NCBI GenBank assembly: GCA_021737405.1
Contig: JAIPEG010000016.1
Span: forward strand, 1-53,706
Direction of reading: 5' to 3'
Source of the DNA: Bacteriovoracaceae bacterium
GTDB lineage: Bacteria; Bdellovibrionota; Bacteriovoracia; Bacteriovoracales; Bacteriovoracaceae
DNA: 53,706 nt
Shown here: positions 42,877 through 51,732 of the stretch, piece by piece
How the letters are laid out: each line of letters opens with the position of its first letter
How positions within the stretch are numbered: the first letter of the stretch is position 1
Notes under the pieces: model-generated
Databases searched by the model: none
What the model was told of the DNA's origin: nothing
Seen by the model: only the letters and a program-made list of their open reading frames with translations
Program-made: the position numbers and the translations under genes

Positions 42877-45257
42877 TGCTGTTGAAGACCCATAAAATTG
42901 TTATCATTAAAATTAATTAAGAAGTTAAAACTAAATCTCTTTTCAGCAATTGTTTTAAGAAAGTCCAGTTGCAATTGCCAACAGTTGTTATAGGGGGAGT
43001 AGAGAACACCATAACGACTCTGATTACTTCTTTTAGTTTCTAAATCATATTCCCACGCCGCTTGAACTGTAAAAAGATCAGATAACCTGATATTTCCATT
43101 CGTCGATAAAAACTTATCAACAGGCACCCGAAACGAATTGTAACGAAGAGCGGCCCCTAAGCTACCCCGATCAAAGCTTTGATTAACAGCTACTCTAGAA
43201 ATATGCTCCCGAGAGTCATAGAAGTAATACTCTTGAAAACTTAAACTTGTGCGGTTTAGATTAAAACCAGTGTCAATAAAAAGGCGGGTAAGCTTTTCGT
43301 CCAAGCTTAACTCTCTCCCCAATGAATCAGTTTTTCGATAAAAGTCATAACCCTGGCTAACATTAAAGTAACCAATAGGACTATATGAGAAGTTATCTCT
43401 TAACGTGTTATTATCCGATAACAAATCTGAATTTCTTGACGACTTTTTAATGAGAGAATTATTCCACTGGAGTTCAAGAGTATTATTAAGGGGAAGGGTT
43501 GTTTTTGAAGTCTCATTATTCGCCAAAAATTCACGGGAACGAATCGTATCGGTTGGGTCAAACTGTCCATTATCATTTTGAATTTGGTTAAAAAAGCGAG
43601 AGTTTCCAGCGGTATTTTGATCAGACAAGAAAATATGCTTTAACTTAAAATTTTGTCTATGACGGTAACTATTATGGATGACTTTAAAGGTCTCTTTATT
43701 AACTCCTCCCACAGTGGGCAAGTCTCCGATTAAATCACCTTTTTTAAAATCTAACTTACGCTTTTTCTCTTCCTTTAAATCCTGCTTAATATATTCACTT
43801 GGAATATCTTTCTCATACGCCAGACCGAAAATCTTATCTAAGACAAGAGAAAACTCAGTTTCATATATTAGGCCACTCTTTCTAAACCAATTATTATTGT
43901 TCAAATAAGGGAAATCATAATACTGATAATCTAGTTTTGCTGTCGTCATGGCAGAAACAGGTCCCATTTGACCAAAATTCCACTGCAAAAAAGGTACAGC
44001 ATTTAACCTGCGCGCATTTCGAATGAACTGACCTTCTTCAATATTATTTTGTTTAAAAACGGTGTAATCAAAATCTCCTCCCAGAGTAATTTTATTAAAC
44101 CCTGGAATTTTAGACTGTATTAATTGGATAGGATTAAGCCCTATACTAAATTTTGGTAAAACCTGGACATAACGACCGTCAAAATCACGAGATTCCCTGA
44201 ACAGTTGATTCTCTCTAAAACCGCCTTCTACTCCCAAATAGAAAAGATCCTTTCTTAATTCAAAGAAAGACTCAAGACCTGTATCAGGACCTAAAATTTT
44301 ATCATTAGCAAAGAACTGATAATCACGAATGAAATCAAAGTCTCGATTATTGTTGTAAGTGAAGTGATGATTAAAGTCTAAACCACTAAAGTAATGATGC
44401 TCCCAAAGGCCTAGGTAACGAAATTCCTTAGAGCCACTAACTTCTCGGTCTTCTTTTCCGGGTAAATAGATGCCATCATTTGTAAAAAGACCATCGACCT
44501 GATACCACAAACCATCTCGGGGAGTGTGACGAAACTCGACCTGGCTACCATATCCTCTATTACCAAAATAACTGGGGGTGAATGTTAAATCTGCTTGTTG
44601 ATTGATGGCCCAGAAAAAAGGCTGTTGAAAGCGCGCTCCCTCATCCAGGTTTAGACCAAAACTCGGAAAGAGTAGTCCTGTCTCCCTATTTTTTTTGATC
44701 GGAAGAATAATATAAGGAACGTACATCACAATAACGCCTTTAACTTTGATATAGGCGTGCTTGATACGCACATACTCACCAACGGTGATTCTCACTTCCT
44801 TACCAAAGACACTCCAGGATTCGGGGCAGTCTCTGCAAGTTGTATACTCGGCATCAACACCATAGATCTCTTTTGGACCTAGTCTTGAGAGTTGCTTTCC
44901 TAAGACGACATAGTTATCAGAGAGAATTCTAGCGTTATAAACATCAAGTTTTTGACTATTAAAATTATATAGGAGACGAGAGCCATACATCGTCATCTGA
45001 TCCCCAACAAATCTAACATTGCCAACAACTTCGGTCTCACCCGTTTGAAAGGAAAGAGTCGCCTTCTCCCCATATATGGAATTACTTCCTTGGGTGATAA
45101 TGACATTACCTACAGCTTCAAAACGATTTTCAATAGATTTTCGATAGGCCTTGTCTGATAAGACTTGAACATTTTCACCAGCGGTAAACTCAAAGCTTTG
45201 CCTGGCCTGTAAACTAAAATGAAAGAAAATGCAAAAGATCAGAATTCTTGAGGACAT
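42873..45257 (-). CDS. lptD: LPS assembly protein LptD
   Basis: From ATG 45257 the protein has about 794 residues with a signal peptide (residues 1-19, ending FSLQA), an OstA/LptA-like beta-jellyroll domain (about 25-140, with NRFEAVGNVIITQGSNSIYGEKA) and a large C-terminal barrel with many aromatic beta strands. It inserts lipopolysaccharide into the outer leaflet. An upstream TTG at 45341 would add 28 residues inside folC and spoil the signal peptide, so I prefer the ATG, although its GGAG is too close. It overlaps folC by 44 bases. Confidence 0.88.
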   Translation of the reverse strand: MSSRILIFCIFFHFSLQARQSFEFTAGENVQVLSDKAYRKSIENRFEAVGNVIITQGSNSIYGEKATLSFQTGETEVVGNVRFVGDQMTMYGSRLLYNFNSQKLDVYNARILSDNYVVLGKQLSRLGPKEIYGVDAEYTTCRDCPESWSVFGKEVRITVGEYVRIKHAYIKVKGVIVMYVPYIILPIKKNRETGLLFPSFGLNLDEGARFQQPFFWAINQQADLTFTPSYFGNRGYGSQVEFRHTPRDGLWYQVDGLFTNDGIYLPGKEDREVSGSKEFRYLGLWEHHYFSGLDFNHHFTYNNNRDFDFIRDYQFFANDKILGPDTGLESFFELRKDLFYLGVEGGFRENQLFRESRDFDGRYVQVLPKFSIGLNPIQLIQSKIPGFNKITLGGDFDYTVFKQNNIEEGQFIRNARRLNAVPFLQWNFGQMGPVSAMTTAKLDYQYYDFPYLNNNNWFRKSGLIYETEFSLVLDKIFGLAYEKDIPSEYIKQDLKEEKKRKLDFKKGDLIGDLPTVGGVNKETFKVIHNSYRHRQNFKLKHIFLSDQNTAGNSRFFNQIQNDNGQFDPTDTIRSREFLANNETSKTTLPLNNTLELQWNNSLIKKSSRNSDLLSDNNTLRDNFSYSPIGYFNVSQGYDFYRKTDSLGRELSLDEKLTRLFIDTGFNLNRTSLSFQEYYFYDSREHISRVAVNQSFDRGSLGAALRYNSFRVPVDKFLSTNGNIRLSDLFTVQAAWEYDLETKRSNQSRYGVLYSPYNNCWQLQLDFLKTIAEKRFSFNFLINFNDNNFMGLQQQ

Positions 45258-46464
45258 CTCCGATAAAAAAGTAACTTCCGCAGACAAGGATTCTTTGTTC
45301 ATTGGAAATATTTTGTAAATAGACTCTCCAACTCTCTTCAAAGCGAACCTTTCTTCCTTGATCTAGCTTACTCCAACTCTCTTTTATTGCTTCTATTGGT
45401 GTTGCTCTTGTGTGATCAAAACCAGCAAAAGAAATCACATCACCAAGACAAGGACTTTGATGAATCAAAGACAAGCATTGATCAAGTTCCTTACCAGGTT
45501 TACGACTAAGGCCAATCCACAACTCATCGAACTTTCCACAAGTTCCATCATTTTTGTCATTGACCCACTTTGCCAAGTGCCGTAAACCATCTAAATTATG
45601 GGACCCTACTAAGATAAACTGACAGGATTTATATGTCACCTCAAAGGGTCGCGCCCAAAGTTTATTTGGTATTTTTAGACTATATGCAGAAATATTTTGA
45701 TTCTTAAAAAATACTTTAACGGCTTCAATTGAAGTTAAAAGATTTACCTCTTTAAAAGTTGCCTCTTTTTTAGAAGTTACTTCATGGAGCTCAACTGAGT
45801 GCTCTAGGCAATAGTCTCTTGCAAGATCTTTAAGAAAACTTTGCTGAATAGCACAAATTAGAGGTTTATTAGGTCTTGAAATAGCAATTTTTTCTCTTAG
45901 AACATCGGCCAATGTAGGCCCCAGAATATCCATGTGATCACGACCAATTGAGGTCAAGATGGAAATATCAGCATCAAAGAAATTAGTGGCATCAAGACGC
46001 CCACCAAGCCCAACCTCAAGGATAAAAACCGCTTTTTCGGACGCTTTAATTTCCTCTAGTGAAAGTTGGCAGAAACAAAGAAATAAAAACTCATAATAAC
46101 TCAACTCTAAAGCCGTTTTTTCAAGTTTTTTAAAGATATTAAATAGCCTTGAATTTTCAATAACTCGCCCAGAGAAGGAAAACCTTTCTCTCACTGTCAA
46201 AATATGAGGAGATGTCCAAAGAAGAGTTTGATATCCGTTTTCAAGCAATAGGCCTTCAATCAATTGCGCAACTTCGCCCTTCCCATTCGTTCCAGCAATA
46301 GTAAGAATGGGAACCCCTAATTTTTGAATTTCTTCTTTTATAGGTGAAAAGAATTTATCTAAGCTGTTTGGCCTAGGAGAAAAAACTTCCTTACCAAAAT
46401 GATCTTCAAGCCATTTTTCTAAAGCAGGATCATATTCATCGTAGAAAAATTCATCTGGAATCAT
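45214..46464 (-). CDS. folC: folylpolyglutamate/dihydrofolate synthase
   Basis: A 416-residue Mur-ligase-fold enzyme with the P-loop TIAGTNGKGEVAQL, TSPHILTVRERF, LEVGLGGRLDATNFF and SIGRDHMDILG segments of FolC. It adds glutamate to dihydropteroate and tetrahydrofolates. It follows accD by 11 bases, the accD-folC order seen in many Proteobacteria. Confidence 0.93.
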   Translation of the reverse strand: MIPDEFFYDEYDPALEKWLEDHFGKEVFSPRPNSLDKFFSPIKEEIQKLGVPILTIAGTNGKGEVAQLIEGLLLENGYQTLLWTSPHILTVRERFSFSGRVIENSRLFNIFKKLEKTALELSYYEFLFLCFCQLSLEEIKASEKAVFILEVGLGGRLDATNFFDADISILTSIGRDHMDILGPTLADVLREKIAISRPNKPLICAIQQSFLKDLARDYCLEHSVELHEVTSKKEATFKEVNLLTSIEAVKVFFKNQNISAYSLKIPNKLWARPFEVTYKSCQFILVGSHNLDGLRHLAKWVNDKNDGTCGKFDELWIGLSRKPGKELDQCLSLIHQSPCLGDVISFAGFDHTRATPIEAIKESWSKLDQGRKVRFEESWRVYLQNISNEQRILVCGSYFFIGDVLKNSDLLHFLSF

Positions 46465-46475
46465 TTCTATTTATT

Positions 46476-47327
46476 CTAATGCTTTTGAAACATATTGATA
46501 AAAAAGGAAATTTCTTTTCTTAGCTCATGTCTATGAGCAATTCTATCAATAAAGCCGTGGTCCTTTAAAAATTCACTACGCTGAAAACCTTCTGGAAGAG
46601 TTTGGCGAATACTCTGTTCAATTACTCTAGGTCCAGCAAAACCAATAAGGGCCTTAGGTTCTGCAATATTCACGTCTCCTAGCATAGCAAAAGAAGCTGC
46701 GACTCCACCAGTCGTTGGGTCAGTAAGCACACTAATAAAAGGAATGCCTGCATTTTTAAGCCTCTGCCTGGAAGCAGAGGTCTTTCCCATTTGCATTAAT
46801 GATAAAATTCCCTCTTGCATTCTGGCACCACCAGAGCAACAGACGACAATTGCGGGAATTTTCTTTTCATACGCTTGATCCATTACCCAAGCGATTTTTT
46901 CACCTGTAACTACACCCATCGAGCCTCCCATAAATTGGAAGTTCATAACTCCAAGTGAGACTTCTTTGCCTTCAATCTTACCAATGCCACAAAGAGTGCC
47001 ATCGTTTAGCCCGGTCTTTTCTAAGGCCTGATCAAGACGATCTTTATAAGATTTCTTATCGTGAAAATTTAGAGGATCAGTTGTCGTTAAGTTTTGACCT
47101 GTTAACTCAAAGGTCCCTTTATCAATAAGTAAATCCACTCTTTCAACTGCAGACAGGCGAAAGTGGTGGTCACAATATGGGCATACTTGAAAAGTATCTT
47201 TTAATTTATTTGTCTGAAGAATTTCTCCACAACTATTACACTTTTTCCATAGACCGCTTGGAGTACTGGTCACTGCCTTCTTAGAACTTTTTAGTTTGGG
47301 ACTTTTAACCCCTTCAAACCAACCCAT
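46476..47327 (-). CDS. accD: acetyl-CoA carboxylase carboxyltransferase subunit beta
   Basis: The 283-residue protein has a four-Cys zinc ribbon (KKCNSCGE and QVCPYCDHH), then the carboxyltransferase domain with MNFQFMGGSMGVVTGEK, CCSGGARMQEG and LTDPTTGGVAASFA. It transfers the carboxyl group to acetyl-CoA, the first step of fatty acid synthesis. GGAG precedes the ATG. Confidence 0.96.
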   Translation of the reverse strand: MGWFEGVKSPKLKSSKKAVTSTPSGLWKKCNSCGEILQTNKLKDTFQVCPYCDHHFRLSAVERVDLLIDKGTFELTGQNLTTTDPLNFHDKKSYKDRLDQALEKTGLNDGTLCGIGKIEGKEVSLGVMNFQFMGGSMGVVTGEKIAWVMDQAYEKKIPAIVVCCSGGARMQEGILSLMQMGKTSASRQRLKNAGIPFISVLTDPTTGGVAASFAMLGDVNIAEPKALIGFAGPRVIEQSIRQTLPEGFQRSEFLKDHGFIDRIAHRHELRKEISFFINMFQKH

Positions 47328-47363
47328 AGGAATCTCCGTATCTTACTGTCTATAAACAAAACC

Positions 47364-47392
47364 ATGATGCGAGATATATTTTGAGCTGACAA
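47364..47392 (-). promoter_or_regulatory. candidate promoter for accD-folC-lptD
   Basis: On the minus strand TTGTCA (five of six) and CATCAT (four of six) are 17 bases apart, about 37 bases before the accD start. Unconfirmed. Confidence 0.35.
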
Positions 47393-47430
47393 CAGTTTTC
47401 TTAGGAGTATGAACTTATAAGTACCTAGAA

Positions 47431-48195
47431 TTAGAACACAAAAGAAACATCGTCTGAGGATAAGAGGCTTATCCTATCATCCCCGATGGCATCAACTTCT
47501 TGAGACAGTTCCGCCTGATAATTTGGTTTTATATGACCTAAGAAAATAGGAACCTTTGGCGGCATTTTCTTAATTTCCGTAATCATTGTCTGGGGTGTGT
47601 GGTGAAAACTTGCATCCGCAACACCTTGCAGTTTATTTGGGAATGAGACTTCAGTAAAAATGGCCTTTAAGCACTTTAATTTCTTCGCCTCTTTCCAAAT
47701 CTCCTCAGTAGGCCCGGTGTCTTGAGTAAATACTAAAGATGTTTCACCTTTTTTAATAATAAAGCCATGTCCACCTGCTGGATGATTCACGGGAATCATC
47801 TTCACGCTATAAGGACCTAGCTGAATGGTTTCAAAAGATTCTACGGTGTGAAACCTTAATGTTGGATTTTTACTATTAGGAAGCTTTGTAAAATCAGGCC
47901 AAATTTCGTCGTTAAGAAGGTGCTTCATAACATTCTCTTTTACGACAGAACTTGTATAAATCTCAAAGGGCACCTTCTTTAAACCAAAACAATTATCTGC
48001 AAGAAAGGCCAAATCTGAAATATGATCTAAATGACTATGTGAGATTAGAATATTATCAATAAGAGTCTGTTCATCAATTTGCATTCCAGAAGCTACAGAG
48101 CCTGCATCAATAAGCAGCTTACCGTCGATTAAATATGATGTGTTTTTAAATCCAGGAGAAACACCACCGTGGCCTCCAACAATTCGCACTATCAT
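47431..48195 (-). CDS. MBL-fold metallohydrolase, RNase Z/cyclic nucleotide PDE-like
   Basis: The 254-residue protein has the metallo-beta-lactamase motif SHSHLDHISDL (residues about 52-62), LIDAGS near the N-terminus, HPAGGHGFII, TQDTGPTE and a final GHIKP His. This layout is shared by RNase Z-like proteins and class II 3',5'-cyclic nucleotide phosphodiesterases; the latter is slightly favoured by HSHLDH and length. No exosite arm of RNase Z is seen. Substrate undetermined. Confidence 0.75.
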   Translation of the reverse strand: MIVRIVGGHGGVSPGFKNTSYLIDGKLLIDAGSVASGMQIDEQTLIDNILISHSHLDHISDLAFLADNCFGLKKVPFEIYTSSVVKENVMKHLLNDEIWPDFTKLPNSKNPTLRFHTVESFETIQLGPYSVKMIPVNHPAGGHGFIIKKGETSLVFTQDTGPTEEIWKEAKKLKCLKAIFTEVSFPNKLQGVADASFHHTPQTMITEIKKMPPKVPIFLGHIKPNYQAELSQEVDAIGDDRISLLSSDDVSFVF

Positions 48196-48389
48196 CCATT
48201 TACCCTTGGGCCCAATCCTTTCTAAGCCCCAAACTAAGAGATTCCAGAGAACCTCATGCTACCTATTCCCATCCCTTTTTAAAGGGCGCAAAAGTGTAAT
48301 AGATAACCATTCTTTTTCTTCTTATCGGATAGACTGAAGATAACTATAGGAACTTAGGTAGATTTATAGAGAAAAGTAAAATTTATTTA

Positions 48390-49217
48390 TTAAAGTTTGA
48401 GTAATTCATAGCATTCTTTAACTGATAGACCTTTTATCGGTGCTAAAAGCCTCGCTAAGGCCTTCGGCGTAGGTTTTGAGAGATAGGCATCTGCCAAGGC
48501 CTCTAGCTTTACAAGCCCTATATCCATCTCCTGTGCTTTATCTTTTAAACGATAGAGAACAACAAATTCACCCTTGGCTTTGATTTGATTCTTCACAGAC
48601 GCCCAATTATCTCGATTAATTCGATTAGTCTCTTCAAACTTTTTTGTGAGCTCTCTAGCAAGAACAATATCAAAATCACCATTACACTCTAATAAATCGT
48701 CCACAAGCCCTATTACTCTATTGGGTGATTCAAAACCAACATATGTTACCCCTGGTGCCGCCTTAGAAAAGAGACTTAGCCTTGCTTCTTTTTTGCGAGG
48801 TAAAAAGCCCAAGAACATAAACGGAACTGGAGGCAATCCAGAGACCTCTAAAGCGCATATCACAGCACTAGGACCTGGCACTGAAATGACTTCAATATCA
48901 ACTTCTCTGCATTTTTCGACTAAAGGAAATCCCGGATCACTTAACACTGGGCTTCCAGCATCACTCACAATAACAACCTTTTCAAAGGTCTGAATAAGAG
49001 AAACCAAATGTTCAACATTATCTTGATTATGTTCGTGAAAGGTAAGAAATTTCTTATTTGCGTAATCAATTCCTAAAAGCTGCATCAATGACTTAGTTGA
49101 ACGCGTGTCTTCGGCGATAACTAACTCACACTCAACTAAGGATTCTCTTGCTCGCAAGCTAATATCTTTTAAATTACCAATTGGTGTGGAGACTAAAATT
49201 ACCCGACTATTTGACAA
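48390..49217 (-). CDS. rsmI: 16S rRNA (cytidine1402-2'-O)-methyltransferase
   Basis: From TTG 49217 (AAGGA six bases upstream) the protein has 275 residues, the usual RsmI size. It starts with VILVSTPIGNLKDIS, then AEDTRSTKSL, VIVSDAGSPVLSDPG, and VPGPSAVICALEVSGLP, all hallmark motifs. It modifies C1402 in the ribosomal P site. The reading frame runs open for 77 more codons upstream, but these do not resemble the family. Confidence 0.93.
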   Translation of the reverse strand: MSNSRVILVSTPIGNLKDISLRARESLVECELVIAEDTRSTKSLMQLLGIDYANKKFLTFHEHNQDNVEHLVSLIQTFEKVVIVSDAGSPVLSDPGFPLVEKCREVDIEVISVPGPSAVICALEVSGLPPVPFMFLGFLPRKKEARLSLFSKAAPGVTYVGFESPNRVIGLVDDLLECNGDFDIVLARELTKKFEETNRINRDNWASVKNQIKAKGEFVVLYRLKDKAQEMDIGLVKLEALADAYLSKPTPKALARLLAPIKGLSVKECYELLKL

Positions 49218-49318
49218 CACTAATCCTTCGGAAAATTTAACCCACCACAAACGCAGCGCGTAAAATTTGTTACAATTTACTTCGCCTGTAGTCATATTAC
49301 TTTTAAAGGAGTCTGCCA

Positions 49319-49705
49319 ATGACAATGAAAGCCAGAGTAAGAACAGATGCTCATGGAAATATAACCATTCATATGGAAGGTGATTTAAATTACGAAAACT
49401 CATCTCCCCTAAAAACTGAGCTTGAAACCCTTTCAAAGGAAAATCCAAGCTGCCAGATTACTTTAGACATGCATGGCCTAGATTTTGTGGGCTCAAGTGG
49501 AATTGGTATGTTTGTAGATACAATTAAGGCACTTAATGAAAATAGGGAAAGAATAAAGATAAGCAATGTTAAAACAGAGTTTATAAAAGTCTTTAAACTA
49601 TATGATTTAGATTTAATGTCAGTAATAGAGAATCACTTTGATTCAGATGACACAGAAAATTTGTCACAGACTTTTGCGGGAAGAAAGAGAACATTTGAAA
49701 ACTAA
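49319..49705 (+). CDS. STAS-domain anti-sigma-factor antagonist-like protein
   Basis: A 128-residue STAS protein: ITIHMEGDLNYENSSPLKTELE and the phosphorylatable Ser in LDFVGSSGIGMFVDTI (near residue 62). The last 25 residues are a polar tail. Such proteins bind anti-sigma kinases in partner-switching systems, but no RsbW-type kinase gene is nearby. AAAGGAG lies seven bases before the ATG. A terminator just past the stop is inside the convergent gene. Confidence 0.88.
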   Translation: MTMKARVRTDAHGNITIHMEGDLNYENSSPLKTELETLSKENPSCQITLDMHGLDFVGSSGIGMFVDTIKALNENRERIKISNVKTEFIKVFKLYDLDLMSVIENHFDSDDTENLSQTFAGRKRTFEN

Positions 49706-50194
49706 TTAAAACTGCAAATTTACCAAAGGTAAAAAGACCTCTACCGGGGTCTTTTTATTTTTTAAGGTCCATTCAAACTTTGGTTTAAATTCCCTTAGGC
49801 TTTGCTCATAGAGCTCTTGTGCCGGTTGCCAAAGATAACCAGAATTTGGGTCATCGCCATAACCACCACTTCCTTGCTCATAGGGACTCTCTACTCCAGG
49901 ATAATAGTTATCTTGAGGAACAGGGTTTTCACTGCGATGTTTTTTATAGGCGTGAGAAATAACAACGTAAGAACCAAAGATAATTCCTGTATACAAACCT
50001 AAACTTGCGCCCTTTGCAACAGAGCGTCCATCTGCACCAAAAGCGAGGGAAGCCGTCCCCAATAAGGTTCCACCGACAGTTCCATAAAGGGCCATAGCAC
50101 CCAACGCTTTTACCCTTGGGTCCATTTCTGCATGAACCGGTCTAAAAGACAGTAAAAATAAAGTCAGAATGGTTATAACTTTTTTGAAAGTCAC
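49706..50194 (-). CDS. exported glycine-rich protein of unknown function
   Basis: A 162-residue protein with a signal peptide (cleaved near VHAE, residue 23), then a Gly/Ala-rich hydrophobic stretch (about 30-80, glycine-zipper like, possibly two membrane helices) and a polar Tyr/Pro/Gly-rich tail ending in LQF. Start is GTG overlapping the stop of the PD-(D/E)XK gene (GTGA). Function unknown. Confidence 0.65.
   Translation of the reverse strand: MTFKKVITILTLFLLSFRPVHAEMDPRVKALGAMALYGTVGGTLLGTASLAFGADGRSVAKGASLGLYTGIIFGSYVVISHAYKKHRSENPVPQDNYYPGVESPYEQGSGGYGDDPNSGYLWQPAQELYEQSLREFKPKFEWTLKNKKTPVEVFLPLVNLQF
49731..49760 (+). terminator. terminator of STAS gene, inside convergent coding sequence
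   Basis: AAAAAGACC pairs with GGTCTTTTT around an eight-base loop, then ATTTTTT. It starts 26 bases past the STAS stop and overlaps the last codons of the convergent gene at 49706-50194. Confidence 0.75.
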
Positions 50195-50496
50195 CTTAAC
50201 TCCCCAATTTTCTTAATATTAAAAGGGTAAGCCGATGTAAGAGATTTGGCAAATCCATATACAACAATTAAAAGGCCTTCACACTCAAGTATCATACAAA
50301 TTTGCTCTAAAGCATTGTGTAAACGAGTGAGCTGCCGTTTACTAACAAAAGGCCCACTAGACTTACACTCCGCAATAACAACTTTATTATTGAGTAGAAA
50401 GCAGACATCAACCTGTCCTAGATTTCTCTGCTTGAGATATTCTGGTGAAATAAGAAAAGGAATACCCAATGAATGAAAATGTTTCGAAACCTCCAA
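50191..50496 (-). CDS. small PD-(D/E)XK nuclease-like protein (YraN-like position)
   Basis: A 101-residue protein with GQVDVCFLLNNKVVIAECKSSG, the D-x(n)-E-x-K core of PD-(D/E)XK nucleases (Asp near 29, Glu and Lys near 43-45). It lies right after rnhB, where yraN is often found, and the residues read in frame before the TTG start (KGSDYELEVSKHF) also look like the YraN N-terminus, so the true start may be earlier at an unusual codon. YraN is poorly characterised; activity untested. Confidence 0.55.
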   Translation of the reverse strand: MEVSKHFHSLGIPFLISPEYLKQRNLGQVDVCFLLNNKVVIAECKSSGPFVSKRQLTRLHNALEQICMILECEGLLIVVYGFAKSLTSAYPFNIKKIGELR

Positions 50497-50519
50497 TTCA
50501 TAATCTGATCCTTTCTCTT

Positions 50520-51206
50520 TTAAATTAACTCGCTTACCCCTTTAAACGTTCTTCGATGAATTGGGCATGGCCCATTTTCTTTTAAAGCTTTTTTATGGCC
50601 TTTTGTAGGATATCCAGAATGTTTTTCAAATCCGTAACAAGGGTAAGTTACAGAGTAGGCATTCATAAGTTCATCCCTAGTTTCTTTTGCAATAATTGAG
50701 GCCATTGCAATTAGGTAAGAGCGACTATCACCCTTAATGTGGGCCTCAACATTTGGATAACCCTTTAAAGCTACTGGTACTTTATTGCCATCAATCCAAA
50801 TATAGGACTCTTTTTTCACTTTCAGCGGAAAAAAAGATTTTTCCATTGAAAGTAGGGAAGCCTGTAAAATATTTATCTTATCAATAACCTTAGGATCAAT
50901 TGAGCAGAGGGAGTAACTTAATTCAATATCTTCGAAACTAAAGCACTGAGCTCTTTCCCATCTTGGACGACTTACATTAATCTTAAAGTGATCGAGAATG
51001 AGCCTTCTCTTTTTTGAGTTTAGCTTTTTGCTATCAGTGATCCCAAGTTCTTCAAAGGCCTTACATAACTTTGCTAGGTCTTTTTTAGTCCCCTTAAAAA
51101 AGCAGGCACAGCTCACAACAGGGCCAGCAAGTGGACCTCTGCCAACTTCATCAATCCCTATTAACTCAAAACTCTTATCTTTTATTTTCTTTTCTAAAAC
51201 TTCCAT
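50520..51206 (-). CDS. rnhB: ribonuclease HII
   Basis: The 228-residue RNase HII has GIDEVGRGPLAGPVVSCA with the catalytic Asp-Glu (residues about 19-20), DSKKLNSKKR, and YIWIDGNK plus a late Asp in KGDSRSYLIAMASIIAK. It nicks at single ribonucleotides in DNA. Its ATG follows directly on a terminator's T run, so no Shine-Dalgarno sequence is present. Confidence 0.94.
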   Translation of the reverse strand: MEVLEKKIKDKSFELIGIDEVGRGPLAGPVVSCACFFKGTKKDLAKLCKAFEELGITDSKKLNSKKRRLILDHFKINVSRPRWERAQCFSFEDIELSYSLCSIDPKVIDKINILQASLLSMEKSFFPLKVKKESYIWIDGNKVPVALKGYPNVEAHIKGDSRSYLIAMASIIAKETRDELMNAYSVTYPCYGFEKHSGYPTKGHKKALKENGPCPIHRRTFKGVSELI

Positions 51207-51232
51207 AAAAAAAGGCCCTCATCTGAGGGCCT
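51207..51232 (-). terminator. terminator between rplS and rnhB
   Basis: AGGCCCTC pairs with GAGGGCCT around AGAT, followed by seven T on the minus strand. The T run ends at the base before the rnhB ATG. Confidence 0.88.
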
Positions 51233-51255
51233 AATATACTCTTTCTTTTTTTAAA

Positions 51256-51621
51256 TTAATCTTTTTTATCGTAATCAATCGCGATACGAGCAGATTTACC
51301 TGAACGCTCACGTAGATAATAAAGTTTAGATCTTCTACTCTTACCTCTTTGAACAATTTCAATCTTTTCAACATTTGGACAATGAAAAGGAAATACCCTT
51401 TCAACTCCAATACCTGAAGAAGTTTTTCTTACACGAAAATGACCTTCAAGATCACCACGTTTCTTAATAGAGATAACAGTTCCCTTGAAAACCTGAATAC
51501 GGCTCTTGTCACCTTCTTTAATTCTAGTGTGAACATTAACTGTATCACCTGATTTAAAGGTTGGGTGTGTTGAAGCATTTGGGTTTTGATGATCAGCTTT
51601 TACCACGTCCAAAATGTTCAT
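51256..51621 (-). CDS. rplS: 50S ribosomal protein L19
   Basis: From ATG 51621 (AGGAG eight bases upstream) the protein has 121 residues with [32 protein letters not shown] and [18 protein letters not shown], and [15 protein letters not shown]. It is at the 30S-50S interface. The open frame extends 31 codons upstream but this is not L19. Confidence 0.97.
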   Translation of the reverse strand: MNILDVVKADHQNPNASTHPTFKSGDTVNVHTRIKEGDKSRIQVFKGTVISIKKRGDLEGHFRVRKTSSGIGVERVFPFHCPNVEKIEIVQRGKSRRSKLYYLRERSGKSARIAIDYDKKD

Positions 51622-51732
51622 AACTTTTACTCCTATCCTTATTTTAAGGATATTTTTTTGCCAATCAGAGGACTCCCGAAAAGGATTCTTAATCAACAAA
51701 TGTTTACAGACCACAGAGGCGCAAATATGACA

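Noticed and set aside
48260..48290. CCCTTT-TT-AAAGGG inverted repeat between the MBL gene and rsmI
   Set aside because: It lacks a T run on either strand, lies far from the rsmI stop and is AT-rich; not a convincing terminator or operator.
49218..49448. N-terminal extension of RsmI from 49448
   Set aside because: The extra 77 residues do not resemble RsmI, run antisense over the STAS gene and the intergenic region, and a TTG with AAGGA gives the normal length.
51622..51714. 31-residue extension of L19
   Set aside because: The ATG at 51621 has a strong AGGAG site and gives the standard L19 length and N-terminus.
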